The position numbers were made by a program, and so were the translations under genes. Below, piece by piece: positions 35,061 through 44,860 of a stretch of DNA of 64,000 bases; position 1 is the stretch's first letter, and every line of letters starts with the position of its first letter. The notes beneath the pieces were generated by a model. That model saw only the letters and a program-made list of their open reading frames with translations, was not told where the DNA came from and did not search any database. The stretch comes from Morinoia aosen. Taxonomy: Eukaryota; Arthropoda; Malacostraca; Amphipoda; Talitridae. The DNA lies in assembly GCA_030386875.1 (NCBI GenBank), contig CM059575.1, positions 40,268,859 to 40,332,858 of the forward strand, read 5' to 3'.

Positions 35061-35394
35061 TGATTTCAGCGTGACTAAATTATTTGTGACCCTACTTTCT
35101 GTATGCTGGCGTTTGCGTGTTGGTAGTTGTATGTAAAATGCTTCCGTATGTATGTGGTATACGGCTGTATGTACTTAACGTGCTTGCGTACGAAGCTTTA
35201 GTCGTGTCACGATACAAGGTCGCACTCGTGCGAGTCTCTCTTGTCGATATAGAGATTTAAACCTCGATAGTCAGATGGAGAAAGGAGGATTAAAGAGATG
35301 AAATGCACAGGAAGTGGATGGACAGAAAAGGTAGGAAGTTAGGATAGCAGGATTCGCATAGAGTGCACCACGAGTCTTCCTCAGTGTAATCAGT
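35061..35394. other. No gene recognised
   Basis: No ORF or repeat that I can support. Confidence 0.4.
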
Positions 35395-36425
35395 TAGAGC
35401 TGTGCCATTGCATAACTTGCATATATGCACGCCAAGAAATATGCGCAACGTTTTATGCAATGCAAAAAATCATCTTGTGCAAATGCAAAATCACATATGC
35501 AATTATGCATATGCAATATAACAAATGTAATATGCAAAAAGTGCTTTATGCATATGCACGATATCATTGCAAATATGCTGTAATGCGAGTGGTGTTATTT
35601 GGTTGTCCTCTTTTTAATGTAAAACTGCAAATTTCTTCCTTAATCCAGAAATTTAGTACATTGATGGGACCTCTCGCATACATACTCTCGGTTGCTTAAA
35701 GCAACATCACAAGTTTTACCTGGTGCGCTGTGTTCAGTGCCTGATACCCAGGTTACCTTCTTGACCTGTTCTTCAGTTGTTAAATTTGGTTCATCAATAA
35801 AATACAATAGAGGTGTCCGAACTGAATTTAATGAAGTTTGAAGTTTTTAAGAATTGCATAATGTAATAGTTTTTATACACCTAGTGATGGTTTTCTTGTT
35901 CTGTTCTACACATAGGCCTCCCTATACGTACAAAGTGCTGAACTAGAAATGCAACTGTGAAATTTGTATAAATTCCCGAAACATATGCATTTATTGAATT
36001 AATAACAAATACCGTTGTTGCATATGCTCTGCTTGTTCATAAAAAATGAGAAATAACTCAATGAGGTAATCCCTCAAATTCCGGACATCCCACGAATTCC
36101 CAAAATATACATCATTATAGTGATTTCGCTTTCTGGACTTACATAAGGACAATAAAATCTGCAATTGACATTTAGTGATTATATACTGATTTGAATATCC
36201 CTGCAATATTTGGTTATTCAAAACCTAATGCAAATGTTTGGTATTCGTGGGGTGTCAGGAATGAGAGGGATTACCTAGAGGAAGATTATAACAACTTTTT
36301 TGTAATTTTTCTTAATAAATTACGTATTGAAAGTTACAGATGTATTAGATAATATGTTGATGATTGAAGAAGTGAACAAATTTCTTTTAGTATTCTAATG
36401 GTTATCATTATTTATTAGTTACACC

Positions 36426-36530
36426 ATGCCCAAAGTACCCCAAAGTGTAAGGAATGATACTCTCAAGAATGAATTCCTAGAATATGACTTTCGGGACGGA
36501 AATCTGTATCGTACTTATTGCCGGAAAACT
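36426..36530 (+). pseudogene. Possible hAT zinc-finger exon fragment
   Basis: Starts ATG CCC AAA GTA and encodes a basic leader followed by LYRTYCRKT. It is followed directly by a good splice donor (GTAAGT at 36531-36536), so it may be a first coding exon. The Y-C motif resembles the start of BED/CGGBP-type fingers of some hATs, but the partner cysteine is missing. No further coding part was found. Confidence 0.3.
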
Positions 36531-36739
36531 GTAAGTTTGTCAAGCAATCTAATAAGAGTATACACTGTTATTGTCCAAATTTCGGCTGCGACTTCATAGA
36601 TATGTATAACGAAGATAATCCTTTTGGTTCAGAATAAAGGTAGCCAAAATTACCCATTTTCATCTACGATAAAATCACTGAAAGCTGGTAGTTTAAGCTC
36701 CATGTCTCATTTAACTTGCGAAACCAACTTTTTGTACTC

Positions 36740-36925
36740 GCTGTGACCAAGTGGTTGAGAACGCACCCTTCTGTGAAGGTGTCAAGGGTTCGAAACCCGT
36801 CGCTGCGAAGCGATTTTTCGCTCTGGGTAAAAGGAAAACTCAAACACAATACCCCACTCTACCCAGATATCTGAAATGGGTACCGGCTCTACCGGGGAGT
36901 AACCGTCCTGGTGTTAGTTATACAG
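36740..36925 (+). mobile_element. tRNA-derived SINE
   Basis: The head (36740-36809) resembles a tRNA: CGCTGTG can pair with CGCTGCG (six of seven), the A box is TGACCAAGTGG (36745-36755) and the B box is GGTTCGAAACC (36788-36798). D and anticodon arms are degraded. The body continues with GAAATGGGTACCGGCTCTAC and CGGGGAGTAACCGTCCTGG. The Pol III promoter boxes are intact enough to be recognised. Parent tRNA, 3' tail and target duplication could not be fixed. It lies inside the hAT-like element. Confidence 0.6.
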
Positions 36926-37587
36926 CATTTGAAAAACCAATGCACAAGATGATACTTATCATGCTTAATTGATTGGAATAAAGTATCCTTTTTCCAGATT
37001 GCTCGCACGAGAAAATCTTCCACTAATTAAGAAAGTCAACTAAATTTTGCATGGCTATCCTGTTGAGGAAGTCAACGAAGTAGTTAGTCAACTCTCTTCA
37101 TCTGACATGGAGAATCTTAAATTTGTTCCCCTGGTGTTTACGATATAGAAAGAGTGTTTTTGCAATACAGAAGTATTCTGGCCCATAAGCGAAAAAGTGT
37201 CCAATTCGAAAACATTATACAAGTACATTATTATTAAACGTAATCACTTACGTTAAACCTTGTTTTACTTTGAAATCCTGTGAAATCCTATTTTCATGTT
37301 TTCTTCATTAGTAGCAAATGCTCGATATTGTAAATATTGAACACTATCGTAAAGAATCATTACTTTAGGGTTCAATATTTGAAATATCGCATAAGTTCCA
37401 ACTAATTGAAGTCGGTCATTCAGCAGTGCATGTGCAAGACTTGATCGCATATTGCTTGCACATAAGTGCGAGTACTGTGCATACGACACTCCGCAATCGC
37501 AAATATCTAACCTGAAGCCGCATATTTTATGCGCTGACGATTTCATATGCGCGTGCATATATGCATGTGCATATTGGCACAGCTCTA

Positions 37588-38020
37588 TTGATAACACACT
37601 TCTTGATTGTCGGAGTTGCTACTGTCATTTTGAGAGGTTGAGGAATTTGAACGAGTGATTTTACGTGCGAGGTTCATGGTGGTTTTCACTTCCGATTTAT
37701 GATTGGTTCAGATGATTAGGATTCCGCTTTTTTGTACTTAAGTTTTGATGCGGAGCTATGCTAATGGATGTTATTCTTCCAGATAGAGCTGCTTTCGGAG
37801 TAGCTCAGCGAGTTTCGCATGAATACCACGTGAAATTATATTGTGACGTGCATGGATAGTGATAATTTAATTTTGTTCACTGAGTAGAAGTTATGGAGTG
37901 GATAACTTTTGTCATGCCTAAAAAGATAACTATTTAAATGAAATTAAGGGCTAGCTGCTCATTAATAAAGTCGCGAAAGCACCGCGTTTTTACCATCGAT
38001 AAAGGAAACCGCACGCGGGA
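37588..38020. other. No gene recognised
   Basis: The flank between the hAT-like element and the Ty3 element, with no supported ORF. Confidence 0.45.
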
Positions 38021-38024
38021 AAGG

Positions 38025-38798
38025 TGTGGTGGTATGAACACACACCACCACACAAGCTTAGAAGCGCCACCTCATAGCCTCAAAGCGCCAGTACTAAACG
38101 ACCGATAATCAGAGCTAAAGTCTGGCGCTGGGGTGCCGGACCGAGCTTTATAAGCAGCCTGCTTCGAACAGTCAGGCAACGTCGATAGAAACCTCCGTAA
38201 GTATAGCACAAGCCTAGACGGCGAAAAGAGGGCACCCCAGTCTTGGCCAATCGGAGACCTGGACGGGTAGAGTCGGCCTCCAGCGAGGCCTATATAAACA
38301 GCCGCGCAGCCAGCGGAGCCTCAGTACACTCGCAGCGTCCCTGATATTCACACTAAGTCTCGACGCTCCGCCAGCACCTCACCCGTGGCCTTCCCCGCCT
38401 CCTCGGCTGCCAGCCGCCACGCCTTGTTGCTTGCTAGACGCACCAGTTCCCTGCTTGCGCCTCTGGTACTCCCTGGTCGGACGCTCTGCCAGCAGCAGCC
38501 CCACCGGTCTGCTCTCGTCCTCCAGCTACGCAGCGTCTGCCCGACTACCGTCGGTCCGCCAAGACGTCATCGGTTGCTGTACTGCTCGACTGTCATATTC
38601 CCTTGTGCCATTATTGTCGGCAATCTTTATAATAATACGGCGTTTATTCCAGTTGTGTTTTCCTTATCCTGTCGGGTTCGTTTGCACCTCAGGCACTCAC
38701 TTCGGGGAAAGATATTTCACAAGTCTATCGATATTCACAAGTCAATAGATATTCACAAGTCTGCCCGGAGGTAAAGCAGCCTGAGGGAGAACACCACA
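38025..38798 (+). repeat. 5' LTR of the Ty3 element
   Basis: 774 bp, TGTGGTGGTATG...GAACACCACA. The first 30 bases form a GTGGTG/CACCAC foldback. It matches 41524-41968 plus 43157-43490 with only a handful of substitutions and short indels. Confidence 0.93.
38291..38325 (+). promoter_or_regulatory. LTR promoter: TATA box and initiator
   Basis: TATATAAA at 38291-38298 is followed 30 bases later by TCAGT (38321-38325), the arthropod initiator consensus. A CCAAT motif lies upstream (TGGCCAATCGG, about 38247-38257). Transcription would begin at the A of TCAGT, defining the U3/R border. The same arrangement recurs in the 3' LTR near 41790-41825. Confidence 0.75.
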
Positions 38799-38799
38799 C

Positions 38800-38817
38800 T
38801 GGTGACCCCAGAGTGAC
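38800..38817 (+). other. Primer-binding site (tRNA-Trp type)
   Basis: TGGTGACCCC begins two bases after the LTR end and matches the complement of the tRNA-Trp 3' end over ten bases, then diverges (AGAGTGA where the tRNA predicts GACGTGA). Confidence 0.75.
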
Positions 38818-38832
38818 CCGGCAGGGGGAAGC

Positions 38833-39651
38833 ATGGCTGGGAGAGATGTCCGGTTACCCGCCTCCAGTGGGGATATCAAGGGATGGCTCCTTCACTGCGA
38901 TGTTTTTCTCGCACAAATCCCGAATCTGGACTACGGTTCAAAGTTCGGGGCGCTCCTAGGAGGACTACCCACGCACATTGTATCCGGAGTACAAGAGATA
39001 CTACTGAATCCCCCGGCAAACGGAAAATACGACGCATTAAAGGCGGCGTTGACGCAACGTTTCGTGCGTCACGACGAAGAAACAAACTACAACGCCATCG
39101 TTAAAATAACGCTGGGAGACAATACGCCTTCCGAGTTGCTCCTGGAAATGACGCGTCTCAACAACTGTAGACAAGCTCCGCTACCCCCGTCAGTCATCCG
39201 CTCGATGCACCTTTCAAAATTGCCAGTGGAAGCACAGCCACTGATTGAAGCTTTAGGAAGAGGAAAAACGGACGAAGAGTACAGGGAAATTGCTGATCAA
39301 GTCACAGCAAGGCAATCCGCGTGTCGGTCCTCAACTGCTGAGCCCCTCACCGTAAACACTGTCAAGCCATCACTGTCTCCGACAGTGTCAAGAGCCGAAT
39401 TCGACGCAGCTATGAAGGAGATAGCAGAACTTAAAGAAATGTTAGGAAGGGCGTTACGCCCGCAAGAAAATGTCCACCAAGCAGACAATTGGCGGAATCA
39501 AGCCCCGGCGCCCAGAAACGTCCAAAACGCTAACAAAGGAAGCAGGCTCGAACAAGTTTACTGCTACTACCACCGTACCTTCGGCGATCGTGCAAGAAAG
39601 TGCACGCAACCGTGCAGCCTTGCGGGAAACGACGGCCGCGGAGGATGGTAG
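38833..39651 (+). CDS. gag: Gag of the Ty3 element
   Basis: 272 codons; the structural protein that packages element RNA. Residues 1-165 are a compact capsid-like region (DIKGWLLHCDVFLAQIPNLD near the start). A helical, probably coiled-coil, segment spans about 186-208 (AEFDAAMKEIAELKEMLGRA). A CHCC zinc finger lies at 244-261 (C244, H247, C257, C261: CYYHRTFGDRARKC), the form found in CsRn1 elements instead of the usual CCHC knuckle. The start is the first ATG after the primer site. The frame is intact and ends after a -1 slippery site at 39624-39630. Confidence 0.92.
   Translation: MAGRDVRLPASSGDIKGWLLHCDVFLAQIPNLDYGSKFGALLGGLPTHIVSGVQEILLNPPANGKYDALKAALTQRFVRHDEETNYNAIVKITLGDNTPSELLLEMTRLNNCRQAPLPPSVIRSMHLSKLPVEAQPLIEALGRGKTDEEYREIADQVTARQSACRSSTAEPLTVNTVKPSLSPTVSRAEFDAAMKEIAELKEMLGRALRPQENVHQADNWRNQAPAPRNVQNANKGSRLEQVYCYYHRTFGDRARKCTQPCSLAGNDGRGGW
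39624..39630 (+). promoter_or_regulatory. -1 ribosomal frameshift heptamer G_GGA_AAC
   Basis: GGGAAAC sits in the phase needed for tandem slippage: in the gag frame the codons are GGA AAC (39625-39630), and a -1 shift gives GGG AAA in the pol frame. It lies seven codons before the gag stop, inside the gag-pol overlap (39600-39651), and GC-rich sequence follows. The same heptamer drives -1 frameshifting in the retrotransposon-derived gene PEG10. Confidence 0.75.
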
Positions 39652-41504
39652 GCGCCCCATCTTTCGCGCAGGCAAGAGCAGGCGAGCTGTTGTACGTTAA
39701 AGACGCGAACAACGTCCGATATCTGGTCTTGAAGAACGAGATTTCCCAGCTCACCATGTTAGCGCACCCGGCTCCAGAAGGCAAGACAATCCTAGTTACG
39801 GACGCCTCTGCCACCGCGGTGGGGGCCGTATTGCAACAGGAAATCGAAGGAGAGCAACTACCAGTAGCCTTCTTTTCAAAGAAGTTGGACGACACGCAAC
39901 GCAAATACAGCACCTACGACCCGGAGTTAATAGCCATCTTCTTAGCAGTCCAACACTTTGAACATTTCTTGGAGGGCCGGAGTTTTGAGATCAAAACGGA
40001 TCACCGACCACTCTGCTTCGCTCTTCACAAATCTACGGAGGGCAGCAATCCACGCGTGGCCAGGCAACTGTCGTATCTCTCGCAGTTCGACTGTGAGATC
40101 AACCACATCAGTGGCACCACCAACACTGTAGCAGACGCGCTATCGCGTATGGTGTCGGCAATCTTGCCAAAAGAACCTTCAATCGACTACGAGGAAATAA
40201 TGAAGGAACAGAATGAAGATCCAGAATTAGAAGAGCTCCTGAATCCAGCGTCGATGAGTGCTCTGAAGATACGACCTATCAATACACACGGCGGCAAAAT
40301 ACCCCTGTGGTGCGACGTGTCCACCGGCCAGGAGAGGCCGTACATCCCCAAGAGTTGCCGAAAAACAATATTCACGCATTTTCACGGAGCCAGTCACCCC
40401 GGAATTCAAGCTACGCGAGATCTCCTGAGACAACGAGTAATCTGGCCCGGCCTCAACAAAGATGTCGGCAAGTGGACACGAGAATGTATTCCGTGCCAAT
40501 CGAGCAAGATTACGAAGCACGTCAAGAGCCCACTTGGAAAAATGCCAGTTCCAAATGAACGATTCCAAACCACACACGTGGACATCGTCGGACCGCTGCC
40601 CGTATCGCAGAATTACCGGTACCTTCTTACGTGCATCGATCGTTTCACAAGATGGTGCACGGCTATACCAATGATGGATTGCACAGCAGAAACGTCTGCC
40701 CGCGCCTTTCTCCAGGGTTGGGTGTCTTCGTTTGGAGTTCCGACGACGATCATCACGGACCAAGGAGTACAGTTCGAATCAACTCTGTGGAGGAACCTCC
40801 TAGCAGCTTTGGGCACAAAGCGACACCGGACTACAGCCTACCATCCACAAAGCAATGGCTTGGTGGAAAGACTACATCGACGATTGAAAGAAGCCCTGAA
40901 AGCTACTGTGACCGACGCGAACTGGGTGGACGCTTTGCCCCTCCTACTTCTTAACATCAGAGCCACACCACACTCAGACGACAACGTTTCGCCGGCAGAA
41001 ATGGTGTACGGGCAGACGTTACGCCTCACCGGAGAACTACCTGCAATGAAGAACGAAACTCTCCCAGCGGGAGAATTCCTGCAAAGGCTACAAGAAACAA
41101 TGACACGATAACAGCCAGTACTCCCAAGGCAGCAGGGGCCTACAGACATCAATGTCCCAAACGCCCTGCTAACGGCAACCAACGTTTTCGTTAAACATGG
41201 AGGGGTCAGAAAATCATTGCAGAGACCGTACGATGGCCCTTTTCGCGTTCTAGAAAGGACCCCGAAGTACTTCACCTTAGACATACGAGGGAAACCTACC
41301 AATATAACGATTGACAGGGTGAAAGCAGCGCACCTACCCGACAGCAGCGAAACAGAAACGGAGCACGTGGAACCAACAAGCGCAAAAGTACACGATGTCT
41401 ACGAAGGAGTTCCCTTCCCCCAGGCAGTGGTGGCTCCTGAACAAGGAATCGTAACTAAATACGGAAGAAGAATCAAACCTCCACTGAGATACTCGGAAAC
41501 TTAA
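39624..41504 (+). pseudogene. pol: Pol of the Ty3 element: truncated protease, RNase H, integrase
   Basis: Read by -1 frameshift from gag. A protease start (ELLYVKDANNVRYLV) runs to about 39728 and then jumps in frame to LKNEISQLTMLAHPAPEG and RNase H (TDASATAVGAVLQQ, YSTYDPELIAI, TDHRPLCFAL). The protease DTG and the whole RT palm are missing. Integrase follows: an HHCC finger (HFHGASHPGIQATRD...CIPC) and the DDE core with VDIVGPLP, ITDQGVQFES and NGLVERLHR. One nonsense codon (TAA, 41109-41111) separates the core from a C-terminal tail (41112-41504) ending GRRIKPPLRYSET, typical of the group. Integrase could still be made up to that stop. Confidence 0.9.
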
Positions 41505-41510
41505 AAAACA

Positions 41511-41523
41511 ACGGGGGGGCACC
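41511..41523 (+). other. Polypurine tract
   Basis: A G7 run within ACGGGGGGGCACC abuts the 3' LTR start, where plus-strand DNA synthesis is primed. Confidence 0.65.
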
Positions 41524-43490
41524 TGTGGTGGTATGAACACACACCACCACACAAGCTTAGAAGCGCCACCTCATAGCCTCAAAGCGCCAGTACTAAACGA
41601 CCAATAATCAGAGCTAAAGTCTGGCGCTGGGGTGCCGGACCGAGCTTTATAAGCAGCCTGCTTCGAACAGTCAGGCAACGTCGATAGAAACCTCCGTAAG
41701 TATAGCACAAGCCTATACGGCGAAAAGAGGGCACCCCAGTCTTGGCCAATCGGAGACCTGGACGGGTAGAGTCGGCCTCCAGCGAGGCCTATATAAACAG
41801 CCGCGCAGCCAGCGGAGCCTCAGTACACTCGCAGCGTCCCTGATATTCACACTAAGTCTCGACGCTCCGCCAGCACCTCACCCGTGGCCTTCCCCGCCTC
41901 CTCGGCTGCCAGCCGCCACGCCTTGTTGCTTGCTAGACGCACCAGTTCCCTGCTTGCGCCTCTGGTACTGTTATGGAGCTCTGTTCTTGATGTCATTCTT
42001 TCTTTTCTTTTCGTCTTTATAGCTCTCTTTTGACGGTCGTGATTGACGATCACATTCTTATATTTTTGTTAGCCAGAGATAAACTGGGACCTTTCAATGT
42101 CCACAAATTTAATTAATGAATAAGCGGCAAATGAATGCAATTTTGGAATAAATTGGTAGCGTGGGATACTCTCCACAGATATTGATAATCCATCTTTCTA
42201 ATTAACGGGAAATTACACGAGGAAACGCATCGACAATTTATTCCTTAATCTCATTACAAAAGGATATTCTAAAAGCGAAGTAGACCTAACATACTAAGTT
42301 ACATTTTGATTAATACTTTCAATATACGCTGAAGGCAAAGACATAATGTGCGCTGAAGGCAAAACCTAGTGTGCTGAAGGCCAAGTAATTAGAAGTAAGC
42401 GCTTAAGGCGCGACGACGACAACCTACGCACAAGAGAAGTCGACACGGGGATGCACATTTGGAAACGTATTGAATGAGAACTCATCTTAAATTCCGGTTC
42501 CGATGTGGTGTTGCTTTATATCGAGCGGTCAGCCATTTTATATTATATTACGTTATCGTTAGAAGAGTGATCACTTTAATATGACACAGGACAAATACAA
42601 CGTCAGTTGAACAGGGAACCCATAGGGGCCGCCCGAGGGCAAGGAGGGAAATCTTATGTACGTGCTCTCTCTTAGGCTGCCGCGCTCTCTCTCTCCTGGC
42701 TCACCCTTGGTAGCTGTGCGTCTGCACCTCCTCAGCAGGGTTGGCATCGTACGATAACCTAAATCTTTAAAATGGATTGATTCATAATTGAGCGTTATAA
42801 ATAACTCTATCGTCTTTAATTACTTCGTAATGTGAAATATCAATTTATGATGATAGCATTAATGATCTAAGAAAAGTTAGGCATAGAATAATACGGACAT
42901 TATTTAGAGTAGACCTTCTAGTAGCGATGTCTAGGAATTCCTCTTCGGTCGGTTGACACCTTGCTTCCTTGCGCGGTCTTGGAGTCGACGTACAGTAGAA
43001 GTAGAAGGAAGGAAGAATAACTACTTATCCCGACCTGCGAAGTCTGATAACCGTCTTCGAAGCACACGGCGTCTCTCTCTCTGCTTTGGATCATTCCGAA
43101 CATAAAGAGGCGTCCCTCGTTCTAAAAGATCCTCACGTTGTGATAAGATCACAACAGTACTCCCTGGTCGGACGCTCTGCCAGCAGCAGCCCCACCGGTC
43201 TGCTCTCGTCCTCCAGCTACGCAGCGTCTGCCCGACTACCGTCGGTCCGCCAAGACGTCATCGGTTGCTGTACTGCTCGACTGTCATATTCCCTTGTGCC
43301 ATTATTGTCGGCAATCTTTAAAATAATACGGCGTTTATTCCAGTTGTGTTTTCCTTATCCTGTCGGGTTCGTTTGCACCTCAGGCACACACTTCGGGCGA
43401 AGATATTTCACAAGTCTATCGATATTCACAAGTCAATAGATATTCACAAGTCTGCCCGGAGTGTAAAGCAGCCTGAGGGAGAACACCACA
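41524..43490 (+). repeat. 3' LTR of the Ty3 element, split by an insertion
   Basis: LTR sequence runs 41524-41968 and resumes at 43157-43490. The intervening 1,188 bp is a separate element flanked by GTAC. Confidence 0.92.
41969..43156. mobile_element. Solo LTR inserted in the Ty3 3' LTR
   Basis: A 1,188-bp block beginning TGTTATGG and ending CACAACA, flanked by a 4-bp duplication GTAC (41965-41968 and 43157-43160). TG...CA ends, a 4-bp duplication and absence of coding sequence fit a solo LTR left by recombination. It holds short repeats (GCTGAAGGC several times near 42330-42380). The parent family is unknown; it is unrelated to the host LTR. Confidence 0.72.
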
Positions 43491-43494
43491 AAGG

Positions 43495-44686
43495 CTTCGA
43501 TTTCTGAATTTCTTACATGTCTTCGTCCGCTCGAAGGAAATCGTTCAAACAGAAGAGCGACAGTTGGTGGTTGTAAGCATTTGATATATTCTTAAAATTT
43601 CTGCTCGGTTGAGTTTAGAAATAAACCAGAGGTAGCCATGAACAGCATAACGCTTAAATTTTCTTTTTTGATCACATAACTAGTCCACCCACAGCGAGTT
43701 GATTTCCAAAAACATTTTGCTTCCTAAATATCGCTGGACAGCAGTTATTCTCTGGTTTATCAAGAATTAAGTCTGTTCAAATACCTCGTGCATAGATGAG
43801 CTTGAAATTACAAGCTGTCATGCTTGTTTCAGAAGTTTCGGCAAGAATTTAATCATATTTTCTGTTTGACCTCCTTCACAACCTTTTGGCACAAACAAAA
43901 CGTTTTCGCCCACGAATAGGCTCACTGGAGGTAGTGCCAGAATCTGAATGTCGTTTCCATACGTTGTTTTAGAGCACACATTCACCTTATTTGTTATGTC
44001 GTTGTTGATGGTTCAAGCGATTTTAAGACACAATTTGATCCCGAGTTACTTTGGATGACATTTTTTCTGAGTCTTTGTTACAAATCAATCAGACAAACCG
44101 TGTGCGTGCGAGCGAAACTTTCGACAAACGCAATGTAAAAATTTACGTATTCTTGTCGATATTCTTATATTTTCAATCGATTGTAGAAGTGAGCAATTCC
44201 TAATAGAAAATTCGAGTTATTGAGGAGAAAAAATTGCGATCTTACGTTCTTCGTAAAATCGGCTAGAGCCGGACAAAAAGTTGGCCTGAGCACCTTGGCA
44301 CGACAAAATAGAGGACACCAAAACATCTACGCGTGATGACTGCCGGCACATTACGTCAGCTCGTCACGGGAGAGGTAGAAGAGAAAATAAAATATGAATT
44401 AACAGGCAAGTTCACCATGTGCAAGTCACAGAGTTCCTGTGTAGGCGGTCCCATGTTTCACTATGGAGAGCAAGTTGTGAAGGCCCATCGGCGAAATTAA
44501 ATGATCGGCGAAAATTTATCCGGAATCCAACAAATCAACTGAATCTAAGATTTTAATGATCTGCCAGGTAGTATTTCTCAAAGATGTGCAATAATCACAT
44601 CCTACTGAGTAGAATCCCAACAAATTACGTCTCGTAAATGTATCCATATTATTTCAAAAATTTGGAACAATAACCGAATTTAATTA
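43495..44686. other. No gene recognised
   Basis: AT-rich sequence between the Ty3 element and the I-like LINE; no supported ORF or repeat. Confidence 0.45.
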
Positions 44687-44860
44687 CTATTTCTCGCAAA
44701 TAATAATAATAATAATGAGGGGTGTTGATACAATCAACATTAAAGCACGGACACGGGTCCTTTACTGCTCCCCTTTATGCATGTCATCTGCGATCGCAAG
44801 GTCAATTTAGAAACTCATCATTAAAGGCAAGTCAATTGCAATGCAAAGTTACTGAAACAT

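Larger units (their letters stand above)
35396..37586. mobile_element. hAT-like non-autonomous element with TGCATA subterminal repeats
   Basis: Left end AGAGCTGTGCCATTGCATA; reverse complement of the right end AGAGCTGTGCCAATATGCAC. Both ends continue into dense TGCATATGC-type motifs (35407-35585 and 37425-37575), a layout typical of hAT elements. An 8-bp target duplication is not evident (TAATCAGT left, TTGATAAC right), so an end may have been altered. The interior holds a possible exon (36426-36530) and a SINE. The 79-codon frame at 35460 is an artefact of the repeats. Confidence 0.65.
38025..43490 (+). mobile_element. CsRn1-like Ty3/gypsy LTR retrotransposon
   Basis: A complete-ended element with 4-bp target duplication AAGG (38021-38024 and 43491-43494), two LTRs, a primer site, gag, pol and a polypurine tract. 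The LTRs start TGTGG and end CCACA. The 3' LTR is interrupted at 41969-43156 by a younger solo LTR. The CHCC-type gag finger and the tRNA-Trp-like primer site are hallmarks of the CsRn1 group. Pol has lost the protease active site and the RT by an internal deletion, so the element needs helper functions. LTR divergence is under about 2%, so insertion is recent. Confidence 0.93.

Noticed and set aside
35460-35699. 79-codon ORF with repeated Met-His-Met-Gln motifs
   Set aside because: Generated by the TGCATA subterminal repeats of the hAT-like element.
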